In this document: one piece after another, positions 31,029 to 39,556 of the stretch | Position numbering within the stretch: the first letter of the stretch is position 1 | Layout of the letters: each line of letters begins with the position of its first letter | Virus record (IMG/VR): IMGVR_UViG_3300031857_018492 | Coordinates: 1-50,570 of that record | Length of the DNA stretch: 50,570 bases | Source of the DNA: a virus | Reading direction: 5' to 3' (one strand) | Made by a program: the position numbers and the translations under genes | Notes under the pieces: model-generated | What the model saw: the letters and a program-made list of their open reading frames with translations, nothing else | Database searches by the model: none | Told to the model about the DNA's origin: nothing

Positions 31029-31496
31029 ATGCATGACGTATTAGATGTAATCCGCAACGTACAAGACCTTTATTCATTAAGCCCATCTCTGGGTATATTA
31101 AAGGACTTTGAACGAGTTATCGACGAATTAGATGTATATGTGTTTAAAAATTGGGATGAAGGCGAATTATTATCAGGACCCAAAGATCAAAGACATTTTG
31201 TAGAGTGTTCATTCATGTGGCCTCTGGACAAAATGCCAGATCCGCAAGGAGGCAAAAGATTAACAGACAGAGGTTGCAAAGTGACCTATCAAAAAGATAC
31301 TCTATTCAAACCAAGACCTATCAAAGGACCAGAAGATTATAGACCAGGCACAACCAAAGGTCGGATTGATGGACATTCAATATGGGTGGTTAACATTCGC
31401 ATGCCAAAAGAGTTAATCGGCAATTTCAAACACGGCCAAGATTTAGAAACCACAATAGATTATCAAGCAGCACAGGACGCAGCCAATGCAAGTTAA
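31029..31496 (+). CDS. Probable virion-associated protein
   Basis: A 155-residue soluble protein beginning MHDVLDVIRNVQDLY. It is rich in Pro/Gly/Lys in the middle (PDPQGGKRLTDRGC). I recall similar proteins annotated as conserved in cyanomyophages, but no domain is named. The start at 31029 is set by the late box; the frame is open to 30984. It overlaps the next gene by 11 bases. Confidence 0.62.
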   Translation: MHDVLDVIRNVQDLYSLSPSLGILKDFERVIDELDVYVFKNWDEGELLSGPKDQRHFVECSFMWPLDKMPDPQGGKRLTDRGCKVTYQKDTLFKPRPIKGPEDYRPGTTKGRIDGHSIWVVNIRMPKELIGNFKHGQDLETTIDYQAAQDAANAS

Positions 31497-32226
31497 TGAA
31501 GGATTAAAAGCAGGCGATCTTGAAGGCATAGTAGAGAAACGTTTCTCGGTGGATCAATACAAGAGCAAGATGGGCGAAGACAAAGACATCTGTGTTCTTG
31601 CTTTCGTATGTTCAGGAGCAGCTGGTGCCAAAGATTTAGAAAATTTTGCTGAAAAAGGTTATAAAAAAGTTTTAGATGCTGATGCCACTCCAGGCACTAT
31701 GACTGATGGAAAATATAGAGTATTCATAGAATTTCCTAGAGAACAAGGTCTAGATAGATACATTGGAGAGTTTTTAGATGATCTTAAAAAATTAACCAAT
31801 ATTAAAAATTTTGAATTTACCTATCATAAAAACGAAGTACCATTTGAAGCCAGTCGAGAAAATTTAAAGAATATAATACCTAGCACTGCTGAGGCATATG
31901 GCCAAAAAATAACAAGCCTAAAATTAGGAGAGATACACAGTTTCTTCGATAAATTTCAATTGTTAGAATTTAAATTAGATAATAATATTATTTCTGTAAC
32001 TAAAAAAGGTAGTCTTGATGAATTACGATTTGAGTTACACGAATATGGTTCTACTCAACAAATATTAAAAGAAACTCGAGCATTTAAAATAGATGCTGAA
32101 AGTATGGCAGAATGTCTATTTTTAACAAAATACTTCGGCCCGTACAATATCACAAAGACCTATGAAAATCGATTCATATTCTCTAAAGGCAATCAGTCAG
32201 CTCTGGTAAGTAAATATAAGTGGTAA
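31486..32226 (+). CDS. Conserved T4-type marine phage protein, role unknown
   Basis: A 246-residue soluble protein with alternating strands and helices: an N-terminal part up to FIEFPREQGLDRYIGEFL and a C-terminal part (FDKFQLLEFKLDNN to the end) that may be a separate domain. Not convincingly gp45 or any named replication protein. It is coupled to the gene before it and precedes the spanin-like pair, so a late virion role is most likely. Confidence 0.62.
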   Translation: MQVNEGLKAGDLEGIVEKRFSVDQYKSKMGEDKDICVLAFVCSGAAGAKDLENFAEKGYKKVLDADATPGTMTDGKYRVFIEFPREQGLDRYIGEFLDDLKKLTNIKNFEFTYHKNEVPFEASRENLKNIIPSTAEAYGQKITSLKLGEIHSFFDKFQLLEFKLDNNIISVTKKGSLDELRFELHEYGSTQQILKETRAFKIDAESMAECLFLTKYFGPYNITKTYENRFIFSKGNQSALVSKYKW

Positions 32227-32235
32227 TATAATATT

Positions 32236-32721
32236 ATGTTTGGATTATTTGGTTCAGTAAAAATGGTCTTTACGATCATCATGGTTCTAGCAGTTTCAGG
32301 AGCAGGTGCTTACGTGCTGAAACTGAGAGGAGATAATGCTATTCTTAAAGGCAATCAAGTAAAGATGGAACAGGCCTTAGAGCAACAGACCAAATACATC
32401 GAACAACAGAAAAAAGATTTTGAAGCCATAATGAAAGCTAACCAAGAAGTGAACAAACTGGTAGGCAATCTTAAAAAAGATATCGATGACCTAGACAAGA
32501 GATTCAACAAAGGCACCAGAGACTTGGGCAAGACAGCAATGGAAAGACCCGAAGCCATGGAAAGAATTGTTAACAAAGCATCAGACAAAGCTCTGAGATG
32601 CGTAGAGATCGCAGGTGGAGCCAAACTAACAGAAGCTGAAAAAACAGCCACTAAAAAATCAGAGATTAATTCCGAGTGTCCAGCCATAGCCAACCCAGCG
32701 TATAAGCCATACAACGAATAA
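32236..32721 (+). CDS. Inner-membrane coiled-coil protein, i-spanin candidate
   Basis: A 161-residue protein with one N-terminal membrane helix (about 8-30) followed by a long coiled coil (about 32-100, rich in E/K/Q/L) and a C-terminal region with two cysteines. This is the layout of an Rz-type inner-membrane spanin, which fuses inner and outer membranes at lysis. The next gene is a lipoprotein, the expected Rz1-type partner. Family identity is by architecture, not motif. Confidence 0.68.
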   Translation: MFGLFGSVKMVFTIIMVLAVSGAGAYVLKLRGDNAILKGNQVKMEQALEQQTKYIEQQKKDFEAIMKANQEVNKLVGNLKKDIDDLDKRFNKGTRDLGKTAMERPEAMERIVNKASDKALRCVEIAGGAKLTEAEKTATKKSEINSECPAIANPAYKPYNE

Positions 32722-32722
32722 T

Positions 32723-33085
32723 ATGATTAAAATAATTTCCGTGATAGCTTTGAGTTTGTTTTTAACCAATTGCAGCTTAGTGGGAGAAAAAGTGATTAAA
32801 GTGCTCACACAAGAACAAAGCCGAGAAAAATTGAATCTTAAGACTCCCACTCTGGAAGAGATGGAGAAATTGAGATGGATTGTGATCACCAGCAACAATG
32901 CCAATGAAGTATTTGCCAAAATGAAAGCAGAAGGATTGGATCCTGTGCTGTTTGGGTTGAGTGATGAAGATTATGAGTTGTTGGCTAAAAATTTTGCACA
33001 GATTCGCAGCACACTAAAACAGACTCAAGACATATTGGATCGCTACAAAGAATACTATGAAGGAACGACTAAAACAAATAATTAA
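32723..33085 (+). CDS. Lipoprotein, o-spanin candidate
   Basis: A 120-residue protein with a lipoprotein signal peptide whose lipobox is LTNC (Cys at residue 17). The mature part is helical and charged, not Pro-rich like lambda Rz1. It starts two bases after the coiled-coil protein, so the pair has the order and topology of a two-component spanin. It overlaps the next gene by 29 bases. Another envelope role cannot be excluded. Confidence 0.66.
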   Translation: MIKIISVIALSLFLTNCSLVGEKVIKVLTQEQSREKLNLKTPTLEEMEKLRWIVITSNNANEVFAKMKAEGLDPVLFGLSDEDYELLAKNFAQIRSTLKQTQDILDRYKEYYEGTTKTNN

Positions 33086-33431
33086 CGCCATTGTTTCAAT
33101 ATTAAAGAACATATGGTCTTGTTTCAAACTTTATTCTGTAAAAGGTTACGGATATTCTAAAATTGTTGCCTGCATACTGTATCGTTATCTAAAAATTGGT
33201 TCTAAAAGCATTTGGTCCGCACTAGCATGGGTTTATCATCATGTGGCAGACATGTTCAAAAAGATTCCTTCAGAATTGACCTATTGGCACGATGGTGTAT
33301 TAACCACTGTGCATGTAGATGATTTTGTAGAACTTGCACCCAATTTAATACAGTACAGAGACAGTGAATCTGGCAAGAGAGTCAAAGTAAAAGCTGAATA
33401 CCCCATCAAATATATCCTTAAAGAGAAATAA
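33057..33431 (+). CDS. Basic, partly hydrophobic unknown protein
   Basis: A 124-residue protein. The first 70 residues mix hydrophobic and basic residues (KQIINAIVSILKNIWSCFKL) and may bind the membrane as amphipathic helices. The rest is a small beta-type domain (WHDGVLTTVHVDDFVELAP). It sits inside the lysis-type gene cluster, overlapping the lipoprotein gene. No family recognised. Confidence 0.58.
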   Translation: MKERLKQIINAIVSILKNIWSCFKLYSVKGYGYSKIVACILYRYLKIGSKSIWSALAWVYHHVADMFKKIPSELTYWHDGVLTTVHVDDFVELAPNLIQYRDSESGKRVKVKAEYPIKYILKEK

Positions 33432-33434
33432 ATA
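33427..33434 (+). promoter_or_regulatory. Late promoter box
   Basis: AATAAATA ten bases before the ATG at 33445, overlapping the stop of the previous gene. Confidence 0.5.
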
Positions 33435-33444
33435 ACAGTACATT

Positions 33445-33720
33445 ATGTGGGAAATGATTGAAAGAATGGCTGGAGATCGTCTGTGGATCTACACAGGTAT
33501 TATGGGATCTATATTTGGTGCCCTGTTCCTTGCCTACATGAAAGACACTAGAATTGGTTTATGGGTGTACAACAAATGGGATAGAGCCATTGATTTTTTA
33601 CGTGATCGATATGGATGGACTTGGTTAAATCAAGATCCAGATGCTTGGAAAAAAATAAATCCTAATATAGCAAAAAAAATAGACGAATTAGAAACAAGAA
33701 TTAAAAAATTGGAGAAGTAA
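33445..33720 (+). CDS. Small membrane protein with C-terminal coiled coil
   Basis: A 91-residue protein with a membrane helix at about 13-31 (WIYTGIMGSIFGALFLAYM) and a lysine/glutamate helix at the end. It stands two bases before the holin-like gene and shares its late box, so it is probably part of the lysis functions. Confidence 0.66.
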   Translation: MWEMIERMAGDRLWIYTGIMGSIFGALFLAYMKDTRIGLWVYNKWDRAIDFLRDRYGWTWLNQDPDAWKKINPNIAKKIDELETRIKKLEK

Positions 33721-33722
33721 CA

Positions 33723-34037
33723 ATGAGTGAAACTAAAAAAGAAGATTGGATGCAGAAACGATGGAGACCAGCAATGGGTTGGTTGTACATGGGAATCTGT
33801 GCTTTTGATTTTGTAATATTTCCTATACTGTGGAATGTTGCTCAAGCCACTTATCTAAAAAACATTTTATTCACACAATGGCAACCATTAACTCTACAGG
33901 GTGCTGGTTTCTTCCATATTGCAATGGGAGCAGTGTTAGGATTGTCAGCATATGGTAGATCACAAGAGAAGATTGCTTCTACCACTACTACTAATGGTAT
34001 CAGCAAACCGTCCAAAACCGAAGACCCAGCTCTTTAA
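33723..34037 (+). CDS. Holin, 3-TM superfamily
   Basis: A 104-residue protein with two to three membrane segments. RWRPAMGWLYMGICAFDFVI, then FPILWN, and PLTLQGAGFFHIAMGAVLG follow the pattern of the 'holin of 3TMs' group, which includes gene-transfer-agent release proteins. It would open the inner membrane for the endolysin at 45419. The basic/polar C-terminus ends shortly before the dnaJ promoter. Confidence 0.76.
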   Translation: MSETKKEDWMQKRWRPAMGWLYMGICAFDFVIFPILWNVAQATYLKNILFTQWQPLTLQGAGFFHIAMGAVLGLSAYGRSQEKIASTTTTNGISKPSKTEDPAL

Positions 34038-34048
34038 TTACCAAAGCA

Positions 34049-34076
34049 TTGACAGATACTAGATCTATAGTAAACT
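34049..34076 (+). promoter_or_regulatory. Sigma70-like promoter of dnaJ-def-clpA operon, leaderless
   Basis: Consensus TTGACA (34049-34054), 16 bases, TAAACT (34071-34076), seven bases, ATG at 34084. Confidence 0.62.
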
Positions 34077-34083
34077 TATACAA

Positions 34084-34923
34084 ATGAAGAATTTTTACGA
34101 CACTCTAGGTGTGGCCGAAACTGCTTCTGAGAAAGAGATAAAGAACGCATTTAAAGTATTGGCTAAAAAGTATCATCCTGATCAAGGCGGAGATGAAAAT
34201 AAATTTAAAGAGATCAATGAAGCCTATGATACTCTAAAAAATCCAGAAAAGAGACAAGAGTACGACGCCATGAGGCGTTATGGAACACGAGGTTCGGGTT
34301 TCAATCAGCAGGGCAATGATTTCTTCAGCGAAGATATATTCCAAGATTTTTTCTCAGGTTTTGGATTTGGGCCTGGTAGAGGACAAACAAGAGTATATAG
34401 AACACGACCGCGAACTAATCAATCAGTAAACATTAGAATAACTCTATCTATAAAAGAAGTATATCAAGCCACAGAAAAAACTATCAGTGTAAGACTACCT
34501 TCAGGCAGAGATGAAATTGTAAATTTAAAAATACCTGCTGGTGTACAGAATGGTGCTGTGTTCAAATACAAAGGACTAGGTGATGATACTGATAATAATT
34601 TAGAAAGAGGAGATTTATTATGCACTGTAACTGTATTGGATTCAGATGGCTATACTCGCAAAGGTAACGATCTTTTTAGTGATAAAACTATAAGTTGTTT
34701 TGATGCTATTCGAGGCACAGAATTTAAAATACGCACACTGGATGACAGAATATTAAACGTTAAAGTGCCTGCAGGCACACAGCCAGGCAATACAATAGTC
34801 TTAAAAGGTCAAGGCATGCCAGTGCATGATACATTAAATATTAAAGGTAACATATATATTAAAATTAATATATTAATACCCCAATTGAGTGCAAAAGATT
34901 TAGAGAAGATCAAGGACTTATAA
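34084..34923 (+). CDS. DnaJ/CbpA-like co-chaperone
   Basis: A 279-residue J-protein. The J domain (1-66) has KYHPDQGGDENKFKEINEAY with the HPD motif that stimulates DnaK. A Gly/Phe-rich region (70-105) and the two substrate-binding beta domains (about 115-270, with RLPSGRDEIVNLKIPAGVQ) follow. There is no zinc-finger domain, as in CbpA. It likely directs host DnaK to phage or host proteins, and heads the operon with peptide deformylase and ClpA. Confidence 0.9.
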   Translation: MKNFYDTLGVAETASEKEIKNAFKVLAKKYHPDQGGDENKFKEINEAYDTLKNPEKRQEYDAMRRYGTRGSGFNQQGNDFFSEDIFQDFFSGFGFGPGRGQTRVYRTRPRTNQSVNIRITLSIKEVYQATEKTISVRLPSGRDEIVNLKIPAGVQNGAVFKYKGLGDDTDNNLERGDLLCTVTVLDSDGYTRKGNDLFSDKTISCFDAIRGTEFKIRTLDDRILNVKVPAGTQPGNTIVLKGQGMPVHDTLNIKGNIYIKINILIPQLSAKDLEKIKDL

Positions 34924-34924
34924 T

Positions 34925-35395
34925 ATGAATATGAGCATAATGGTTCATCCATACCATACATTATATACTGTCTGTACAGAGTTTAAATTTGACGAAATAC
35001 CCATGAGATATCGTGATTTAGAAATGTTTGAGCATGACATGATACATCTTATGATACACAGCAATGGCATAGGTCTTGCTGCTAACCAAATAGGCATTAC
35101 CAAAAGATTCTTTGCAATAGGCCATGAGTCATTTGACGTATTTAAAAAACCTGCTATAATTTATAATCCAGTACTAGTTAATGCAGATGAAGAGCAAGAA
35201 TTAGCACAGGAAGGATGTCTGAGCTTTCCGGGATTGCTGTTACAAGTAAGCAGGCCCAAAATAATAATGGTCAGATATCAAAATAATAAAGGAGAATTTT
35301 TGTTGTCACGATTAGAAGGTTTAGAAGCAAGATGTTTTCAACACGAACTGGATCATCTAAACGGTATTACGTTTAATAAGAAAGCGAATAGATAA
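34925..35395 (+). CDS. def: Peptide deformylase
   Basis: A 156-residue metallo-enzyme that removes the formyl group from new proteins. All three motifs are intact: GIGLAANQIG, EGCLSFPG and QHELDHLNG, giving the Cys and two His metal ligands and the catalytic Glu. It lacks the long C-terminal helix of bacterial enzymes, as other marine phage deformylases do. Its last base is the first base of the clpA start codon. Confidence 0.92.
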   Translation: MNMSIMVHPYHTLYTVCTEFKFDEIPMRYRDLEMFEHDMIHLMIHSNGIGLAANQIGITKRFFAIGHESFDVFKKPAIIYNPVLVNADEEQELAQEGCLSFPGLLLQVSRPKIIMVRYQNNKGEFLLSRLEGLEARCFQHELDHLNGITFNKKANR

Positions 35396-37707
35396 TGTTA
35401 GAAGCAAACGAATCACTAGAAAATATTTTTGAGAACGCAGTCAAAGAAGCTGAAAAACGTAAACATGAATACGTAACCATAGAGCATTTATTATTAGCTC
35501 TGATCAAAGACCAAGAAGTGGGCACAGTGTTGCAAGAATTAAAAACAAATGTGGGTGCCATGATATTGGACATAGAGAATTATTTAGATACTAAATGTGC
35601 TGATATCGTAAGCAAAAGTACAAATCCTGTAGCACCAAGAAAAACAGCATCACTGGAACGACTAATGAACCGAGCATTTACACAAGCTCTATTCCAAGGC
35701 AGACAGAGTGTTACGTCTATAGATGTATTATTAAGTATATTTGCTGAGAAGAAAAGTTATGGTGCTTTCTTTTTAAAGACACATAAAGTTAATAAAGATG
35801 ACCTAAATGACATGATCTCCGCAGAGAGTATTTTAGAAGAAGCTGCCATGGGTGGTAGTACTAGTGTCAATCCTGAACAAAAATTAAGACCCAATCAAGC
35901 AGATAAAGTATTAAAGAATTATTGTGAGAATTTAAATCAAAAATATTTTGATAAAAAAATAGATCCTGTAATAGGCAGAGATGACGATCTAGAAGTATTA
36001 AAGCAGATTCTAGCTCGTAGAAATAAAAACAATGTATTAATAGTGGGTGATCCAGGAGTGGGTAAAACTGCCATAGTAGAGGGACTAGCAAGAAGGATTG
36101 CTAAAAACAAAGATGATGTACCAGAATATTTAAAAGGCAATGTGGTTTATAGTTTAGATGTTGCCAGTATGATTGCAGGATCTAAATTCCGAGGAGACTT
36201 TGAAGAGCGATTAAAACTAGTGCTGAATGCATTGGATCAAAAAGGCAATGCTATATTGTTCATAGATGAAGCACATATGATGGTAGGTGCTGGATCTACA
36301 GGACAAGGTGGTATGGATTTAGCCAATATGATGAAACCAGTGTTGACCAAAGGCAATATTAAAGTAATTGCTTCAACCACTTGGGAAGAATATAGAAAAT
36401 TCTTTGAAAAAGATCGAGCTCTAATGCGCCGATTCCAAAGATTACAAATTGGAGAACCCACACAAGAAGTTTGCGTTAAGATATTAAAAGGTATTAAACA
36501 ATACTATGAAAAGTTTCATGGTTGTACAATCACTGATGAAGCCTGCGAAGATGCAGTGGAATACTCATCTAAATTTATAGCAGATAAAAAATTGCCAGAC
36601 AAAGCCATAGACGTTATTGATAGTGCTTGTGCTAGATTAAGATTAAAAGGCATCAAAGATGGCAAAATTGATCACGAAGAAATCATACACGAGATTAGCA
36701 AATTAACAGGTATCAGCATAGAGCAATTGAGTCAGAAACAAGCAGCCAATTTAGAAACATTGGAAACCAAAATGAAACTGCAGGTGTTTGGACAGGATGA
36801 TGCTTTAAATAAAGTTATCGATAAGATATTGATCAGCCGAGCAGGTTTAAAAAGTCTGAACAAACCTGTGGGATCATTCCTATTCATAGGACCAACTGGT
36901 TGTGGTAAGACTGAAACAGCAAGAACATTGGCCACTACATTGGGCACACAATTGATAAGATTTGATATGTCTGAGTATCAAGAGAAACATTCTATTGCCA
37001 AATTAATAGGATCGCCTCCAGGCTATGTGGGCTACGAAGACTCACACATGGGCGGTGGTTTGTTTATTAATGAGATTGAAAAACATCCTCATGCAGTGGT
37101 ACTGTTTGACGAAGTGGAAAAAGCACATCAAGATGTTACTAATATGTTGTTACAAGTAATGGATTATGGAACTGTGACAGGTAGTAATGGTAAGAAAGCT
37201 GATTGTAGAAATATTATTTTAATTCTTACATCTAATTTAGGTGCAGAAGAAATGGAACGAGCTAATCTAGGATTTGGAGATCAACAGAGAAGCGACGATG
37301 ATGATGCAGTTAAAAGATTCTTTGCTCCAGAGTTCCGTAATAGGTTAGATGCTGTAATTAAATTTAGAAAACTAGAAAAAGAGACCATGAAGAGAATTGT
37401 GAAGAAATTCTTATTAGAGTTAAACACAATGACACTGGAAAAACGTGTGGAAGTGAATGCTTCTGAAGAAGCTATAGAATATCTAGTTAAAAAAGGATTT
37501 GATGATAAACTAGGAGCTCGTCCATTAGCAAGAATTATAGATGATGAGATTAAAAAACCTTTATCTAAAATGATTTTATTTGGAGAGTTATTAGATGGTG
37601 GTAGGGTTGAAGTTACAATTAAAGATGAAAAGATAGCATTAGAATATAAAAAATCGCAGGCAGAAACAAACACTCAAACAGAATCAGCTGATGCGAAAAC
37701 ATCATAA
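35395..37707 (+). CDS. clpA: ClpA-type AAA+ unfoldase
   Basis: A 770-residue double-ring ATPase, full length for ClpA. The N domain (1-145, with EYVTIEHLLLALIKD) is followed by D1 (Walker A GDPGVGKTAIVEG, Walker B LFIDEAHMM) and D2 (Walker A GPTGCGKTETA, Walker B VVLFDEVEKAH). There is no ClpB middle domain. Within D2, residues 625-627 read LGF at the position of the IGL/IGF loop that docks on ClpP, so the phage ring could drive host ClpP. The N domain could recruit host ClpS. No phage ClpP is seen here. Confidence 0.92.
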   Translation: MLEANESLENIFENAVKEAEKRKHEYVTIEHLLLALIKDQEVGTVLQELKTNVGAMILDIENYLDTKCADIVSKSTNPVAPRKTASLERLMNRAFTQALFQGRQSVTSIDVLLSIFAEKKSYGAFFLKTHKVNKDDLNDMISAESILEEAAMGGSTSVNPEQKLRPNQADKVLKNYCENLNQKYFDKKIDPVIGRDDDLEVLKQILARRNKNNVLIVGDPGVGKTAIVEGLARRIAKNKDDVPEYLKGNVVYSLDVASMIAGSKFRGDFEERLKLVLNALDQKGNAILFIDEAHMMVGAGSTGQGGMDLANMMKPVLTKGNIKVIASTTWEEYRKFFEKDRALMRRFQRLQIGEPTQEVCVKILKGIKQYYEKFHGCTITDEACEDAVEYSSKFIADKKLPDKAIDVIDSACARLRLKGIKDGKIDHEEIIHEISKLTGISIEQLSQKQAANLETLETKMKLQVFGQDDALNKVIDKILISRAGLKSLNKPVGSFLFIGPTGCGKTETARTLATTLGTQLIRFDMSEYQEKHSIAKLIGSPPGYVGYEDSHMGGGLFINEIEKHPHAVVLFDEVEKAHQDVTNMLLQVMDYGTVTGSNGKKADCRNIILILTSNLGAEEMERANLGFGDQQRSDDDDAVKRFFAPEFRNRLDAVIKFRKLEKETMKRIVKKFLLELNTMTLEKRVEVNASEEAIEYLVKKGFDDKLGARPLARIIDDEIKKPLSKMILFGELLDGGRVEVTIKDEKIALEYKKSQAETNTQTESADAKTS

Positions 37708-38368
37708 TAGATTATATTTTGGTAGGTATACTAATAAAGTAGTATTTCGTATGCCATGGGCTTGTTATCTATATCCTACAACAGATCAGCATTTAAAGTC
37801 AGTGCTGGATCATCAAGAGAAGGATTTTAAAGCAGAACGAGCGATGAGAGAAAATCGATGGGTGTTCTTTTTTAAACACAGTAAAAAATTAAAAAAATTA
37901 GCATCATTTATATTACATAATAGAAAAAATATGAAGTTTCGAATACAGAATATAGACAGTGTTTTTTATTGTGATGAGAATATGGCTAAAGATCTAGTCT
38001 CTGTTTTTTGGGATGAATGGTCTAATGCTGATGCTATTCCAGAAGATAAATCTTATCTACTAGATAAAAATTCTGTGCTGTGTAAAAGATTACCATTGGG
38101 CAAATACCAGTATCAGGTACATTTAAAAAAGAATGTACACAGAATATTAAAACAGCATCAACGAGAAGATCTATATAGATATCTAAATCAAAATCCAGAA
38201 AATTGTCTAATAACAGGCAAGTATGTAAAAGAATATTTAGAAGGAGCCAGCCAATACGGATGGCAAGGTTATTTTTATGTGCGAGATGAAAAGATGTTGA
38301 CTCCTATATACATGATAGCACAAGAAGCTATAGAAAAAGTTATAAAATTTGTAAAGGTATCCAAATGA
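37691..38368 (+). CDS. Unknown basic protein
   Basis: A 225-residue, basic, aromatic-rich protein that overlaps the end of clpA by 17 bases. It contains a Lys-rich stretch (FFKHSKKLKKLASFILHNRK) and long helical parts. It is likely cotranslated with clpA and may be a partner or an unrelated passenger. No family recognised. Confidence 0.65.
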   Translation: MRKHHNRLYFGRYTNKVVFRMPWACYLYPTTDQHLKSVLDHQEKDFKAERAMRENRWVFFFKHSKKLKKLASFILHNRKNMKFRIQNIDSVFYCDENMAKDLVSVFWDEWSNADAIPEDKSYLLDKNSVLCKRLPLGKYQYQVHLKKNVHRILKQHQREDLYRYLNQNPENCLITGKYVKEYLEGASQYGWQGYFYVRDEKMLTPIYMIAQEAIEKVIKFVKVSK

Positions 38369-38673
38369 TAGACGTTATATTAAAATTAAAAGAAAAGAAT
38401 ATATTTAAAGTGGGCACCATGATTGAAACCATAATAGATAAACATCATATGGGCACACCTATACAAGTGCGTGCCGCCATGCGTATCAAAGAGCTACACA
38501 ATGATCACTGTATTGCAGATGAAGAATTTGATTATTCTGCAGAAGTACCCTACAGAAAAATCATGTATTATGACATTATAACCATCGATGGTATGAGACC
38601 ACAGGATCTAGCCGCTGTGTACAACCTAGGACCAAAAACATCCAGATTCCGAAAAGAAAAACGCCATAAATAA
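38365..38673 (+). CDS. Unknown small protein
   Basis: A 102-residue protein overlapping the previous stop by ATGA. It has a helical N-terminal half and a C-terminal region with IDGMRPQDLAAVYNL and a basic end. Its last bases overlap the late box of the virion gene at 38679. Confidence 0.6.
   Translation: MIDVILKLKEKNIFKVGTMIETIIDKHHMGTPIQVRAAMRIKELHNDHCIADEEFDYSAEVPYRKIMYYDIITIDGMRPQDLAAVYNLGPKTSRFRKEKRHK
38665..38672 (+). promoter_or_regulatory. Late promoter box
   Basis: CATAAATA six bases before the ATG at 38679; it overlaps the end of the previous coding sequence. Confidence 0.6.
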
Positions 38674-38678
38674 CTGCC

Positions 38679-39287
38679 ATGGCACAGTCAAGCACAACAA
38701 TACGAAGCGCGGCATCACACAAAGCCACATTGAGTGGCACCGTGATCAGTTTCTCACAAACAGGCACTGAATACAAAATAAATTCCAGCAACACCACTAC
38801 TTTAAGTTTGGCGGGTTGGGCACAGTATGATCGTATCACTGTATCTGGCTCAACCAATAACAACAATACATTCACAGTTAAAAGTGTGGCTACCAACGGA
38901 GCATATATTATTGTAGAAGAGGCAGTTACCACAGAATCTGCAGGTGCTTCTATGTCTTTAGCACATACGGGATTCGTAACAGCGAAATATCAGGGCGATG
39001 GATACTATTCACATGTGGATGGCATACACACAGTGGCCTATCATGTGTCAGCAGGATCTAACACAGCAGCCAATAACTTTAATGGATCTATCAAGATGCA
39101 GGGCAGTCTAGCAACCACTCCCACAGAAGATGATTGGTTTGATATTTCAGGAACCACTTTCACAGCAGATACCAGTACTTCTGTAGCCGCATATAATTTT
39201 ACTGGCAATTTTGTTTGGGTTCGAGCTAAATGCTATGATTGGACCACTGCTAGTTCATCAGTTACAAAAATCCTTTATAATCACTAG
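38679..39287 (+). CDS. Probable virion structural protein
   Basis: A 202-residue, Thr/Ser/Asn-rich, beta-strand protein with no signal peptide (MAQSSTTIRSAASHKATLSG). The C-terminal half has GSIKMQGSLATTPTEDDWFD and ends like fibre or decoration proteins. Late box upstream. It could be a head decoration, collar or short fibre protein. Confidence 0.68.
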   Translation: MAQSSTTIRSAASHKATLSGTVISFSQTGTEYKINSSNTTTLSLAGWAQYDRITVSGSTNNNNTFTVKSVATNGAYIIVEEAVTTESAGASMSLAHTGFVTAKYQGDGYYSHVDGIHTVAYHVSAGSNTAANNFNGSIKMQGSLATTPTEDDWFDISGTTFTADTSTSVAAYNFTGNFVWVRAKCYDWTTASSSVTKILYNH

Positions 39288-39339
39288 AGATCACAATTTA
39301 AGTCGTTGAATTTGAACACTTTTATCTAAGATCAACTCG

Positions 39340-39367
39340 TTGACTTCTACCATATCTACTGTATACT
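39340..39367 (+). promoter_or_regulatory. Sigma70 promoter, leaderless arrangement
   Basis: TTGACT (39340-39345), 16 bases, TATACT (39362-39367), six bases, ATG at 39374. Confidence 0.7.
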
Positions 39368-39373
39368 TGTAGT

Positions 39374-39556
39374 ATGGATAATAAAAATATAGATCAATTA
39401 GAATATGTGGATGTGAAAGTGACTCCTGAAACCATGGAAGTTCATGTGCATATCTTGAAAGAAAATGGTTATGCTATTCAAAAGAGAGCCTATGTATTCA
39501 CCACTTGCTTGATGTGTTTCTTGGCAGGTATGTATCTCATGGGGTTGGTTCGATGA
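39374..39556 (+). CDS. Small tail-anchored membrane protein
   Basis: A 60-residue protein with a polar N-terminal 37 residues and a single C-terminal membrane helix (FTTCLMCFLAGMYLMGL). It ends in ATGA shared with the next gene. Expected to be translated from a leaderless mRNA. Function unknown. Confidence 0.62.
   Translation: MDNKNIDQLEYVDVKVTPETMEVHVHILKENGYAIQKRAYVFTTCLMCFLAGMYLMGLVR

Noticed and set aside
31486-32226. Sliding clamp gp45
   Set aside because: Size and position are roughly suitable, but I see no convincing clamp pattern and it lies with late, virion-type genes.
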